35,601 nt of DNA from an uncultured Myxococcales bacterium (GTDB taxonomy: Bacteria; Myxococcota; Myxococcia; Myxococcales; Myxococcaceae), in contig CAIWFK010000346.1 of the NCBI GenBank assembly GCA_903911905.1, positions 1 to 35,601 of the forward strand, read 5' to 3'. The notes under the pieces were generated by a model that saw only the letters and a program-made list of their open reading frames with translations, made no database searches and was not told the DNA's origin. The position numbers and the translations under genes are program-made. This document shows, piece after piece, positions 15,972 through 25,931 of the stretch (position 1 is its first letter; each line of letters begins with the position of its first letter).

Positions 15972-17693
15972 TCACCGCTGACCCGCAGGCGCACCCTCAT
16001 TCCGCGGGTCCGACGCCGCGGTGTGCAGCCCGGTCTTCGGGTCGACCATCACCGCCTCCACGTCGCCCCACGCAGGCTGCCGCTTGAACACGTGCCCCAT
16101 CGCCTCGAGCGCGCGCACCGTCGCCGGGTCCATCACCGCCGAATCGATCCACACCTCGTCGGGCATCCACTGGTGGTGCAGGCGCCCCGAGCCGACGGCG
16201 CGGGTCACGTTCAATTCGCCATCGAGCACGTACGACATCGTCTGCAGCACGGTGACGGGAATGGTCGAGCCACCCGGAGCGCCGACCGCGAGCATCACCT
16301 CTCCCGGCCGCTCCTTCTGGAAGACGAGCGTGGGCGACATCGACGAGAGCGGAATCTTCCCGCCCGCGACGGCATTGGGCTCGCCCCCGATGACGCCGAA
16401 GACGTTGGGTGACCCGGGCTTCGCGGCGAAGTCGTCCATCTCGTCGTTGAGCAGCACGCCCGTGCCCTTCGCCACCACGCAACTGCCGAAGTAGTAGTTG
16501 ATGGTCGTGGTGAGCGCGACCGCGTTGCCCTGCGCGTCGATGACCGAGATGTGGGTCGTGTTGCGCGGGCCGCCAGGAGGCCCGGCGTCGGGGACGGGCT
16601 GCGCCAGCTCAGGCGGCATCAGCGCAAGCGAGCGCGTGGCGTGCTTCACGTCGATGCTCGCGGCCAGCTGCGCCACGTGTTCCTTCGAGGTCAGCATCGC
16701 CACCGGCACGTCGACCTGCCCGGGGTCGCCGAGGTACTTCGCGCGATCGATGTAGACGCGACGCAGCGCCTCGATGAAGCCGTGCAGCGCGTCGACCTCC
16801 TTCGACGCCGGGCCCTTCACTCCCAGCGCCTCGATGATGCCCAGCGTCTGAATCAACGCGATGCCACCGGCCGAGGGAGGCGGCATCGCCAGGAACCGAT
16901 AGCCCCGGTAGTGCCCTTCGAGCGGCTCGCGCCAGCGCGTCTTGAAGTCGGCCAGGTCTTCGGTCGTCATCAACCCGCCTGCGCGCTGCACCGACTCGAC
17001 GACGGCCTTCGCCATCGTGCCCGAATAGAACGGCGCGTCGCCCTTCGCGGCGAGCGTGGTCAGCGTGGCCGCCAGGTCCTTCTGCACGATGAGCGCACCG
17101 AGCTCGGGCACGCCCCAGGTGCCATCGGGCAGCTTGGTGAGGAAGATGCGACGCGCGTCCTCGTCGCTCGACAGGCACTCCAGTCGCTTGGTCGCGAAGT
17201 CGCGGTACTTCGGAGTCACCGCGAAGCCGGTGGTTGCCGCATTGATGGCCGGTGCCAGCACCTTCGCGCGCGGGAGCTTGCCGTACTTCGCGTGCAATTC
17301 GAGGTAGCCCTTCACCGCGCCGGGCACCGCGATGGCGAGGCCGCCGTCGGTCGACTTCTTCTGGTCGAACACGCCATCGACCAGGAACATGGCGCGGGTG
17401 GCCTTGCGCGGTGAGACCTCACGGAAGTCGAACGAGCGCTCGGTCGGCGTCGCCCCAGTCAGGTGAATCATGGCCATGCCGCCACCGCCGAGGCCCGAAT
17501 GGTACGGGCCAACCACGGCCATGGTGAACGCGGCAGCGACTGCGGCGTCGACGGCGTTGCCGCCCTGGTCGAGCATGTCCTTCGCGGCGGCGCTGGCCAG
17601 GGGGTGTGCGGCGGCGGCTGCGCCTCCGAGGAAGGGGCGATCGCCGAGCGCGACCGCAGAGACCAGAAGGAGCAGGGGCGTGAGGCGCGTCAT
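15972..17693 (-). CDS. ggt: Gamma-glutamyltranspeptidase
   Basis: This is a 573-residue Ntn-hydrolase precursor with a short signal peptide (MTRLTPLLLLVSAVALG), so it is periplasmic or secreted. It cleaves the gamma-glutamyl bond of glutathione and transfers or hydrolyses the glutamyl group. Family hallmarks are present: GGNAVDAAVAAAF near the N-terminus, SGLGGGGMAMI, the autoprocessing site before Thr379 (NTTHISVID), NDEMDDFAAKPG, PLSSMSPT and GAPGGSTIPVTVLQ. Thr379 should become the nucleophile at the start of the small subunit. The length matches E. coli Ggt. The start lies only 23 bases from the start of the divergent metallopeptidase gene. Confidence 0.95.
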   Translation of the reverse strand: MTRLTPLLLLVSAVALGDRPFLGGAAAAAHPLASAAAKDMLDQGGNAVDAAVAAAFTMAVVGPYHSGLGGGGMAMIHLTGATPTERSFDFREVSPRKATRAMFLVDGVFDQKKSTDGGLAIAVPGAVKGYLELHAKYGKLPRAKVLAPAINAATTGFAVTPKYRDFATKRLECLSSDEDARRIFLTKLPDGTWGVPELGALIVQKDLAATLTTLAAKGDAPFYSGTMAKAVVESVQRAGGLMTTEDLADFKTRWREPLEGHYRGYRFLAMPPPSAGGIALIQTLGIIEALGVKGPASKEVDALHGFIEALRRVYIDRAKYLGDPGQVDVPVAMLTSKEHVAQLAASIDVKHATRSLALMPPELAQPVPDAGPPGGPRNTTHISVIDAQGNAVALTTTINYYFGSCVVAKGTGVLLNDEMDDFAAKPGSPNVFGVIGGEPNAVAGGKIPLSSMSPTLVFQKERPGEVMLAVGAPGGSTIPVTVLQTMSYVLDGELNVTRAVGSGRLHHQWMPDEVWIDSAVMDPATVRALEAMGHVFKRQPAWGDVEAVMVDPKTGLHTAASDPRNEGAPAGQR

Positions 17694-17716
17694 GCGACGC
17701 TGATAACGTGAGTTCC

Positions 17717-18427
17717 ATGCGCCCTGCCACCTGGTTGCGTCGATCGAGGCCGCTCATCCCCCTGCTGGCGGTGCTGGCCATCGTGGCCTTCGAACGCCAG
17801 GCCCTGGCCTGCCGGCTGGTCGCGTGGTCGGGCTTCGAGCAGGTGGCTCCGCGCGTGTGGGTCGACCCCGAGCTGCCAGCCGCCCAGCGCACGGAGGCCC
17901 TGCGGCTGGTGACGCGCGCCCAGAAGACCATCGGCGAGTTCTATGGGGCATACCGCGCACGCCCGACCATCATCATCGGGTCGAACCTGCATCGCCTGTC
18001 GTGGTTCGGCGCGAACGCCTACGCCTCGACGCACTACGCGCCCTGGGGCGCGGCGGTGGTCATCGGCCCCGAAGGCCAAAACGAAGACGTGGTGACGCAC
18101 GAGCTGGCGCACCCCGAGCTCTTCACCCGGGTCGGCTGGTGGCAGAACCTGACCCAGGTGCCCACCTGGTTCGACGAAGGGCTGGCGATGCAGTTCGACC
18201 ACCGTGACACCTACGACGAGCACGCGTGGACCGTGCTCCGCGATGCTGGCGGGCTGGTGCCGCTCGAGAGCATGAGCGACAGCTCCCATTTCTTCGACGA
18301 GCACGCGGTGGCGCACTACACGCAAGCCCGGCACGAGGTCGCCCAGCGGCTGGAGCGGACGGGGCGTGAGGGCGTGCTGAAGCTGGTCGACGAGCTGGCG
18401 CACGGCGCGCCGTTTCACGACCTCTAG
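17717..18427 (+). CDS. Secreted HExxH zinc metallopeptidase
   Basis: The product has 236 residues. Its N-terminal hydrophobic stretch (LIPLLAVLAIVAFERQALAC) suggests a signal peptide or lipoprotein signal. HELAH at 128-132 is the zinc-binding motif. WFDEGLAMQF supplies Glu154 as the likely third ligand. This is the gluzincin arrangement of 'peptidase MA'-like proteins. The spacing from HExxH to the glutamate is about 22 residues, in the normal range. A GTG three codons earlier is an alternative start, but ATG 17717 is preferred. The gene ends 4 bases before the stop of the convergent tesB. The substrate is unknown. Confidence 0.85.
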   Translation: MRPATWLRRSRPLIPLLAVLAIVAFERQALACRLVAWSGFEQVAPRVWVDPELPAAQRTEALRLVTRAQKTIGEFYGAYRARPTIIIGSNLHRLSWFGANAYASTHYAPWGAAVVIGPEGQNEDVVTHELAHPELFTRVGWWQNLTQVPTWFDEGLAMQFDHRDTYDEHAWTVLRDAGGLVPLESMSDSSHFFDEHAVAHYTQARHEVAQRLERTGREGVLKLVDELAHGAPFHDL

Positions 18428-18431
18428 ACCG

Positions 18432-19289
18432 TCACGGTCGCTGACGAATCAACCCCTCTTGCGCGGTGCTGGCGACCAGCACGCCCTCGCGGGTGAAGAT
18501 GCGGCCCCGCACCAGGCCTCGCGCGCCGCTCGCCGACGGGCTGTCCATCACGTGCAACAGCCACTGGTCGATGCGCAGCGGTCGGTGAAACCACATCACG
18601 TGGTCCAGGCTGGCGACCTGCATCTTCGGCGTCAGCCAGGTCGCTCCGTGGGGGAGCAGCGCAGTGGTGACGAACGAATAGTCCGACGCGTAGGCCAGCA
18701 GGTACGCGTGCAGCGACGGCACGTCGGGCAGGGTGCCGCGCGCCTTGAGCCACACCATGCGGTTCGCGCTGCGCTTGCCGGGGCTGAAGAGATCGTCGTG
18801 CTCGCAGGGCCGCAGCTCGATGGGCCGCTCGGCGGTCGCCAGCGCGTGCAGCTTCGGCGGCAGCTGGGCCAGCCGTTCGGTCAGGCGGGCTTCCTCGCTC
18901 TGGAGGGTGTCCGGGTCAGGCGCGACCGGCATCTCGTCCTGGTGCGAGAAGCCCGGCTCTTCCTGCTGGAACGACGCCGCCAGGTTGAAGATGGGCTCAC
19001 CGTTCTGCACGGCCACCACGCGCCGGGTCGTGAAGCTGCCGCCGTCGCGAATGCGGTCGACCGTGTACAGAATCGGCCGGGAGGGGTCGCCGGGCCTGAG
19101 GAAATACGCATGCATCGAGTGCACGTGGCGCTCGCTGGGCACGGTCTGCACTGCCGCCGACAGCGCCTGCCCCAGCACCTGCCCGCCGAAGACCCGACCC
19201 CAGCCCAGGTCCTGGCTCTGCCCGCGAAAGAGGTTCTCTTCGAGCTTCTCGAGACCCAACAGCGACACCAACTGGCTCAACCGGTCCAT
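18432..19289 (-). CDS. tesB: Acyl-CoA thioesterase II
   Basis: The product is a double-hotdog acyl-CoA thioesterase of 285 residues, the usual TesB length. The ATG at 19289 gives MDRLSQLVSLLGLEKLEENLFRG, the normal N-terminus. The upstream extension of the frame is not protein-like. Family motifs are clear: GRVFGGQVLGQAL, VHSMHAYFLRPGD, SFTTRRVVAVQ, LLAYASDYSF (catalytic Asp), SLDHVMWFHRP and AQEGLIR (catalytic Gln). It hydrolyses medium- and long-chain acyl-CoA in the cytoplasm. It diverges from the PilZ gene, with 113 bases between them for the promoters. Confidence 0.95.
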   Translation of the reverse strand: MDRLSQLVSLLGLEKLEENLFRGQSQDLGWGRVFGGQVLGQALSAAVQTVPSERHVHSMHAYFLRPGDPSRPILYTVDRIRDGGSFTTRRVVAVQNGEPIFNLAASFQQEEPGFSHQDEMPVAPDPDTLQSEEARLTERLAQLPPKLHALATAERPIELRPCEHDDLFSPGKRSANRMVWLKARGTLPDVPSLHAYLLAYASDYSFVTTALLPHGATWLTPKMQVASLDHVMWFHRPLRIDQWLLHVMDSPSASGARGLVRGRIFTREGVLVASTAQEGLIRQRP

Positions 19290-19402
19290 GACACCTGCCA
19301 GTAACACGGCCCGACGCACTGCGACACGAGACGTGGTTCGCCGCCCACGCGCAGAGTGTGCGAGAGTGAAAGCAAGCCAGCGCGACTGCTGGTCTTCGAC
19401 CC

Positions 19403-19774
19403 ATGGCACATTCACTGCTTCACCACACGGGCATGGTCGAACACGAAGACTTCATTCGGGCACCACTCGCGGGGCCAGTGCGGTTCTGGGTCAGTGAGCG
19501 TCAGTCGGTGGCGGTCGCGCGCGAGATTTCCGCGGGCGGCATTTCCCTCGAGACCGACGAATTGGTTCACAGCGGCGCGCGCGTGACGCTGCAGTTGAAC
19601 GTGCCGGGCGGTCAGACGCTGACGGTGCTGGGCGAAGTGGTGCGCACCGTGCGTGGAGGCGTGCTCAACGCTGCGACCATGGGCGTGCGCTTCGTCGACC
19701 TGGTGCCCGACCACCAGCGGTCGATCATCACCTACGTGATGCGCCAGGTGCTGCAGGCCGCGCCGGCGCCGTGA
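19403..19774 (+). CDS. PilZ-domain protein, single domain
   Basis: This is a 123-residue single-domain protein like the TIGR02266-type PilZ proteins frequent in myxobacteria. It has VAREISAGGISLET (the D/N-x-S-x-x-G element, here as ISAGG) and VTLQLNVPGGQTLTVLGEVVRTV for the barrel. ATMGVRFVDLVPDHQRSIITYV is the usual end. The N-terminal RxxxR c-di-GMP contact is reduced to one Arg (IRAPLAGPV), so ligand binding is doubtful. M11 (19433) is an alternative start. The 3' end overlaps the 3' end of the AlkB-like gene by 47 bases, tail to tail. Confidence 0.85.
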   Translation: MAHSLLHHTGMVEHEDFIRAPLAGPVRFWVSERQSVAVAREISAGGISLETDELVHSGARVTLQLNVPGGQTLTVLGEVVRTVRGGVLNAATMGVRFVDLVPDHQRSIITYVMRQVLQAAPAP

Positions 19775-20612
19775 GCGCGTTGGCGAAGAAGGGCGAGCTG
19801 AGCGCCAGCGTGCGCACGTAACCCTCGACGTCCTTGCGAGCGACTTCCGAGAGTGACGCGAAGGGCACCACGTGCTCGTCGGGCACGTAGCGGAAGGTGA
19901 AGTTCACCCGCCGCGTCTCGAAGTCGGCCACCTTGATGTCGAAGCGGTGGCCGCCCTTCGTGTCGACGCGCTGCACCCGGTGAAAGGTGCGACGCTTCCA
20001 TTGCTCGCCACCGAAGATCTGCAGGCTGCGATCGTCGAGCCACTGCTGCGCCACCACGCCATCGCGCTCGCCTGGCTTGCGGCTGGTGACGAACTGAATG
20101 AGCGCACGTTCGCCGAGCGAAATGGAGCCCACCGGCCCCGGCTCGAAGTCCTTGTGCTCGCCCACCCGCGCCACGTCGACGCGTTTGCCGCCCTCGAGCT
20201 GCGTGCCGTAGAAGTTGATGAGGCAGGTGTTCAGGTGCCACTTCTCGGGGAAGTCGGGGTCGCCCTGGAACATGCGGCGGGCGCGCTGCTCGATGACTGA
20301 CACCAGCTTCTGCAGCACTGGCGGGAAGGGCTCGGCCTGCACGGCGCGGTCGTACAGGCCGTTCGGCGGGCGGTAGTAGTCGAGGCAGGCGAACTGCCAG
20401 TTGCCCAGCCAGTACACCGGGCGCAGCAGCCGGCGCTGGGTCTCGCCCTCGGGCAGGGGCCGGACCAGAGAGAAGCGCTGCTCCCACAGGGGCTGCAGGG
20501 TCGACAGCCACGCGACGATGGTCTGGCGGTCGGTGCCCGACAGAAAGCCCGCGTCGTAGTGCAGCCCGTCGGGGCGTGAAGGCTTGGTTCGCAGGGGCCA
20601 CCGGGAAGGCAT
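19728..20612 (-). CDS. AlkB-like 2OG-Fe(II) dioxygenase
   Basis: The chosen ATG at 20612 gives 294 residues. The frame is open upstream, but that stretch covers the OhrR boxes and is antisense to ohrR. The Fe(II) ligands appear as H-x-D in GEHKDFEPG, with a distal His (RTFHRVQRV). The 2-oxoglutarate-binding Arg follows in RRVNFTFRYV. This is the AlkB arrangement (HxD...H...R...R with 'R.n.TfR'). AlkB proteins demethylate alkylated bases, and some relatives modify proteins or lipids. The opening part (about 1-100) has YWLGNWQFACLDYYRPPNG, as in uncharacterised AlkB-like proteins. It shares its promoter region with ohrR. Confidence 0.85.
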   Translation of the reverse strand: MPSRWPLRTKPSRPDGLHYDAGFLSGTDRQTIVAWLSTLQPLWEQRFSLVRPLPEGETQRRLLRPVYWLGNWQFACLDYYRPPNGLYDRAVQAEPFPPVLQKLVSVIEQRARRMFQGDPDFPEKWHLNTCLINFYGTQLEGGKRVDVARVGEHKDFEPGPVGSISLGERALIQFVTSRKPGERDGVVAQQWLDDRSLQIFGGEQWKRRTFHRVQRVDTKGGHRFDIKVADFETRRVNFTFRYVPDEHVVPFASLSEVARKDVEGYVRTLALSSPFFANALTAPARPAAPGASRR

Positions 20613-20658
20613 GGGCACGTCATTGCACGGGGTTCGAGGCCCCGCGACTGATTGCGTA

Positions 20659-20684
20659 CAATTCAATTGCGTACAATTTAATTG
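20659..20684 (+). promoter_or_regulatory. Two OhrR operator boxes (divergent promoter region)
   Basis: Two near-identical palindromes lie 15 bases apart: CAATTCAATTG (20659-20669) and CAATTTAATTG (20674-20684). Each is preceded by GTA, giving GTACAATT-N-AATTGC twice in a row. This matches the TACAATT-AATTGTA type sites of OhrR repressors. They sit between the divergent AlkB-like gene (start 20612) and ohrR (start 20703). TACAAT at 20657-20662 and 20672-20677 could also serve as -10 elements. OhrR bound here should block both promoters until oxidised by organic hydroperoxide. Confidence 0.75.
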
Positions 20685-20702
20685 CCCGATACCTCCTGGT
20701 CC

Positions 20703-21158
20703 ATGACCGACGTGCTCAAGCTCGACGCCCAGTTGTGCTTCTCGCTCTACGCGGCGTCGCGGGCGATGACGGCGGCCTACGGCCCGTTGCTGGCGCCCCT
20801 GGGGCTGACCTACCCCCAGTACCTGGTGATGCTGGTGCTGTGGGAAGCCGACGACGTGTCGGTGAAGTTCGTGGGCGAGCGGCTCGAGCTCGACTCGGGC
20901 ACCTTGACCCCCCTGCTCAAGAAGCTGGAAGGGCAGGGGCTGGTGCTGCGCACGCGTGATGCAGGTGATGCTCGCGTGGTGCGGGTGACGCTCACCACCG
21001 CCGGCCGGGCGCTCAAGAAGAAGGCCCAGGGCGTGCCGCCTCAACTGCTGTGTCAAACAGGTCTCGATCTCCCCGGTCTCGCCAGGCTGCGAAAAGCAGT
21101 CACGACCCTCACCCGAACGGTGCGCGAGGCGAACGCGCGCCGTGATCACGAAAGCTGA
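20703..21158 (+). CDS. ohrR: OhrR, organic hydroperoxide-sensing MarR repressor
   Basis: This 151-residue winged-helix MarR protein has the OhrR sensor Cys12 in LDAQLCFSLYAASRA, and Tyr residues (AAYGPLL, LTYPQYLVMLVLWE) that contact the peroxidised cysteine. The wing and recognition helix are SGTLTPLLKKLEGQGLVLRTRDAGDAR. A second Cys at 117 (PPQLLCQTG) makes it the 2-Cys (Xanthomonas-like) type, in which a disulfide forms on oxidation. The ATG at 20703 is chosen over one 21 bases upstream because the upstream codons run into the operator. The ohr gene follows 5 bases later, so the two form one autoregulated operon. Confidence 0.93.
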   Translation: MTDVLKLDAQLCFSLYAASRAMTAAYGPLLAPLGLTYPQYLVMLVLWEADDVSVKFVGERLELDSGTLTPLLKKLEGQGLVLRTRDAGDARVVRVTLTTAGRALKKKAQGVPPQLLCQTGLDLPGLARLRKAVTTLTRTVREANARRDHES

Positions 21159-21163
21159 CCACC

Positions 21164-21592
21164 ATGTCCTCCATCACTCCGCTGTACACCGCCCACGCCA
21201 CCTCGAAGGGGGGCCGCAACGGCTCCGTGAAGTCGGACGACGGTGTCATCGACCTCGCCATCACCATGCCCAAGGGCCTGGGCGGCGATGGCGCGCGCGG
21301 CACCAACCCCGAGCAGTTGTTCGCCTCGGGCTATTCGGCGTGCTTCGGCAGCGCGCTGGGGCTGGTCGCGCGCATGCAGGGCGTGAACCCCGGGCCGTTC
21401 ACCATCACCGCCGATGTGAGCATCGGCAAGGACCCTGCGGGCCCCGGCTACAAGCTGGCGGTCGGGCTGGTCGGCACCTTCCCCGAGCTGGAGAAGAGCA
21501 AGGCCGAGGCGCTGATGACCGCGGCGCACCAGGTGTGCCCGTACTCGAACGCCACGCGCGGCAACGTCGAGGTGACGCTGTCGGTGGCGTGA
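21164..21592 (+). CDS. ohr: Organic hydroperoxide resistance protein Ohr
   Basis: This 142-residue OsmC/Ohr-fold peroxidase reduces organic hydroperoxides (fatty-acid peroxides, peroxynitrite) using lipoyl thiols. The two catalytic cysteines are Cys60 (SGYSACFGSAL) and Cys125 (HQVCPYSNATRGN). The supporting Arg18 (GGRNG) and Glu50 (NPEQLF) are in place. The length and the N-terminus (LYTAHATSKGGRNG) are typical. It lies 5 bases after ohrR and should be induced when OhrR leaves the twin boxes. Confidence 0.96.
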   Translation: MSSITPLYTAHATSKGGRNGSVKSDDGVIDLAITMPKGLGGDGARGTNPEQLFASGYSACFGSALGLVARMQGVNPGPFTITADVSIGKDPAGPGYKLAVGLVGTFPELEKSKAEALMTAAHQVCPYSNATRGNVEVTLSVA

Positions 21593-21603
21593 GGTGCGTG
21601 ACC

Positions 21604-21633
21604 GCGTGTCAAACTGCTAGAGTCTGCGTGTCA
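21604..21633 (+). promoter_or_regulatory. Promoter/operator candidate of second toxin-antitoxin operon
   Basis: GCGTGTCA is repeated directly at 21604-21611 and 21626-21633, 22 bases apart. A -10-like TAGAGT (21618-21623) lies between. Ribbon-helix-helix antitoxins often bind short direct repeats over their own promoter. The antitoxin ATG (21633) overlaps the last base of the second repeat, so the message would have almost no leader. This is inferred from pattern only. Confidence 0.35.
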
Positions 21634-21875
21634 TGAGTCGACTCAATTTGACACTCCCCGAAGTGACGATGAAGGCGCTCAGCCGACACGCCGGCGGCCG
21701 GCCGACCGCCCGTGTGGCCCGCGAGCTGATCGAAGCCGGGTTGGCGCGCGAGGCGAGAGCGACTCGGTTGAAGCGCCTGGCGCGGGACTACGCCGCGAGT
21801 CGGGCTGACGCGCTCGAGGTGTTGGCCGACTTCGAACCGCTCGCTGGCGAGGTGCTGGGTGATGAGGCCGACTGA
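21633..21875 (+). CDS. RHH-type antitoxin for MazF-like toxin
   Basis: This 80-residue protein opens with a short beta-strand, LNLTLPEVTMKALSRHA, followed by RPTARVARELIEAGLARE. This is the ribbon-helix-helix pattern of CopG/MetJ-type antitoxins. The C-terminal part (SRADALEVLADFEPLAGEVLGDEAD) is acidic and should bind the toxin. The toxin ATG at 21862 lies inside the 3' end of this gene (14-base overlap), as is usual for toxin-antitoxin pairs. Confidence 0.8.
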   Translation: MSRLNLTLPEVTMKALSRHAGGRPTARVARELIEAGLAREARATRLKRLARDYAASRADALEVLADFEPLAGEVLGDEAD

Positions 21876-22233
21876 GCGGCTCGAGCTGAGGCGCGGCGAT
21901 GTGGTCTGGGTCAACTGCGAGCCCTCGGTGGGAGCCGAACCAAAGAAGCTTCGCAGCTGCGTGGTGGTCTCGAACGACGTCGCCAACCGCTTTGGGCAGG
22001 TCGTCACGGTGGTGCCGACCCAACGCTTCACCCCCGAGCGGAATGGGAGAGCGTTCATGGTCGACTTGCGGACGCCCCACTCGAACCTGAAGGCTGCGCG
22101 AATCGCCAATGCGTCGATGGTCACGACGTGGGACCGGGCCCGGCTCGTCAAGCGCGAGGGCCAGGTGACGAAGGCGACGCTCGCGCGCATCGACGAAGCG
22201 CTGAGGCTGCACCTGGGCCTCGACGAACTCTGA
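21862..22233 (+). CDS. MazF/PemK-family endoribonuclease toxin
   Basis: This 123-residue protein of the MazF/PemK fold has RRGDVVWVNCEP (first strand and loop), GAEPKKLRSCVVVSND, VVTVVPTQ and AASMVTTWDRARL-like segments (here ARIANASMVTTWDRARLV). MazF toxins cut single-stranded mRNA at short sequences. The usual K.RP in the second motif is K-L-R-S here, a small deviation. A GTG one codon upstream (21859) could also start it. It overlaps the antitoxin by 14 bases. Confidence 0.88.
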   Translation: MRPTERLELRRGDVVWVNCEPSVGAEPKKLRSCVVVSNDVANRFGQVVTVVPTQRFTPERNGRAFMVDLRTPHSNLKAARIANASMVTTWDRARLVKREGQVTKATLARIDEALRLHLGLDEL

Positions 22234-22330
22234 GGGTGGAGCGTGGCTTGCAGCAACTCGCAAGCATGCGCTCCCTGTGTCCCTCGTGCCGCATCAGGTT
22301 GATGGCTCGCCCACGTCACGGTGGTCGTTC

Positions 22331-22558
22331 GTGAGCACCCTCACCGCGAAGCAGCGCGCGGCGCTCCCCTCGAAGGACTTCGCATTGCCTGGGCGCAAAT
22401 ACCCCGTCGAAGACCCTCGCCACGCGGCCAACGCGAAGGCCCGGGCGACCCAGCAGTTCAAGGAAGGCAAGCTCAGCGCGGCTGACCGGGCAACCGTCGA
22501 CCGACGCGCCGACGCCGTGCTGAAGGCAGGGACGACCCGGAAGCGCCGGGGCCCGTGA
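22331..22558 (+). CDS. Small basic protein, DUF6582-like
   Basis: From the GTG at 22331 the product has 75 residues: TAKQRAALPSKDFALPGRKYPVEDPRHAANAKARATQ in its first half and a Lys/Arg-rich end. The 'LP...FA.PG.RKYP..D..HA.NA..R' pattern is that of short DUF6582-like proteins, often phage-encoded or actinobacterial, of unknown function. An ATG at 22277 in the same frame is an alternative start, but its extra 18 codons do not fit the family. The gene stands alone between the toxin gene and glmU. Confidence 0.6.
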   Translation: MSTLTAKQRAALPSKDFALPGRKYPVEDPRHAANAKARATQQFKEGKLSAADRATVDRRADAVLKAGTTRKRRGP

Positions 22559-22628
22559 AACTTGCTCGCCCACCTGTTTCGTCGAGGGAGATTGACCCCA
22601 TGCCCACCCCTCTGACAAACGCCATGCC

Positions 22629-24041
22629 ATGACCACGCAGGCCATCGCCGCCGTCGTTCTGTGTGCAGGCAAGGGCACCCGAATGAAGTCCGACCGGGCC
22701 AAGGTGCTCCACCCGCTGCTCGGGCGGCCGCTGGCGTACTACCCCGTCTCGCGTGCGCTCTCCCTGGGCGCCCAGTCGGTGGTGGCGGTGGTCGGTCACC
22801 AGGGCGCCGAGGTCACCAGGTCCCTCACCTCCCTCTTTCCGCAGGAACCCTTGAGCTTCGCCACCCAGGCCCAGCAGCGCGGCACCGGTGACGCGGTGGC
22901 GGCGGCCCGTGGAGCGCTGACCGGCTTTCAGGGCGCGGTGTTGATTCTGTACGGCGACGTGCCGCTGCTGACCTCCGAGACCCTGAAGCGCCTGCTCGAC
23001 GCCTTCCATGCCTCGAAGGGCGTGCTGGCGATGATCACCTGCCGCCAGTCCAACCCCACCGGGTACGGGCGCATTCTTCGTGGGCCCGCGGGCCAGGTGA
23101 CTGGCGTGGTGGAGGAGAAGGACGCCACCGCCCAGCAGAAGGCGCTCACCGAGATCAACGCGGGAATCTACGTCGCCGACGCCCGGTTCCTCTGGGGTGC
23201 GCTCGAGAAGCTCACGCCCCAGAACGCGCAGGGCGAGCTGTACCTCACGGACATCGTGGCCCAGGCGGCTGGGGTCGGCGCGGTGGCCACCATCGACGTC
23301 GACGCGACCGAGACCGCCGGCGTGAACGATCGCGCCGAGCTCGCCGAGCGCGCCGAGGTGCTGCGCGCGCGCATCAACCTGGCGCACCTGCGCTCGGGCG
23401 TGACCCTGCTTCACCCCGCCTCGACCTTCATCGACGAGGGCGTGGAGATCGGCCCCGAGACCACGCTCGGCCCCAACGTCTCACTCCATGGCGCCACCAA
23501 CATCGGTGCGGGGGTGACCATTGGCCAGGGCTCGGTGCTCACCAACTCCACTGTCGGCGACGGCAGCGACGTGAAGCCGTACTCGGTGCTGGACGAAGCG
23601 GTGGTCGGCCCCCGCTGCCACGTGGGCCCCTTCGCGCGGCTGCGCCCCGGCACCCGGCTGGACGAGGGCGTGCACGTCGGCAACTTCGTCGAGACCAAGA
23701 AGGCCCACCTGCGCCACGGCACCAAGGCCAGCCACCTGACCTACCTGGGCGACGCGGAAATCGGCAGCAACTGCAACATCGGCGCGGGTACCATCACCTG
23801 CAACTACGACGGGGTGAACAAGCACCTCACCACGCTCGGCAACGACGTGTTCATCGGGTCCGACTCGCAGTTGGTGGCGCCGGTCACCGTCGGCGACGGC
23901 GCCTTCGTGGCGGCCGGCTCGACCATCACCGAAGACGTGCCGGCCCAGGCGCTGGCCATGTCGCGCGCGCCGCAGGTGGTGAAGGAAGGCTGGGCCGAGC
24001 GTCGCCGCAAGGTGCTCGCGGGGTTGAAGAAGGACACGTGA
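22629..24041 (+). CDS. glmU: GlmU, N-acetylglucosamine-1-phosphate uridyltransferase / GlcN-1-P acetyltransferase
   Basis: This 470-residue bifunctional enzyme carries out the last two steps to UDP-GlcNAc for peptidoglycan and LPS. The N-terminal uridyltransferase has [24 protein letters not shown]. Other uridyltransferase signatures are [19 protein letters not shown] and [10 protein letters not shown]. The C-terminal left-handed beta-helix (about 250-460) has hexapeptide repeats, catalytic His369 in [12 protein letters not shown], and [13 protein letters not shown]. The length is normal. The ATG at 22629 is preferred over one 5 bases upstream in another frame. glmS follows 54 bases later. 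Confidence 0.97.
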   Translation: MTTQAIAAVVLCAGKGTRMKSDRAKVLHPLLGRPLAYYPVSRALSLGAQSVVAVVGHQGAEVTRSLTSLFPQEPLSFATQAQQRGTGDAVAAARGALTGFQGAVLILYGDVPLLTSETLKRLLDAFHASKGVLAMITCRQSNPTGYGRILRGPAGQVTGVVEEKDATAQQKALTEINAGIYVADARFLWGALEKLTPQNAQGELYLTDIVAQAAGVGAVATIDVDATETAGVNDRAELAERAEVLRARINLAHLRSGVTLLHPASTFIDEGVEIGPETTLGPNVSLHGATNIGAGVTIGQGSVLTNSTVGDGSDVKPYSVLDEAVVGPRCHVGPFARLRPGTRLDEGVHVGNFVETKKAHLRHGTKASHLTYLGDAEIGSNCNIGAGTITCNYDGVNKHLTTLGNDVFIGSDSQLVAPVTVGDGAFVAAGSTITEDVPAQALAMSRAPQVVKEGWAERRRKVLAGLKKDT

Positions 24042-24095
24042 AGATTTGGGTCTGGCCGGGTCACTGAGGTTGCAGGTCTTTTCGGGAGCGTCACC

Positions 24096-25930
<1,835 letters not shown>

Positions 25931-25931
<1 letters not shown>

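Noticed and set aside
18424-18753. Minus-strand frame of 109 codons overlapping tesB
   Set aside because: It lies entirely within tesB on the same strand in another frame and has no protein character.
24042-24095. Possible glmS ribozyme or riboswitch before glmS
   Set aside because: The gap is only 54 bases, too short for the ribozyme, and it lacks its conserved core.
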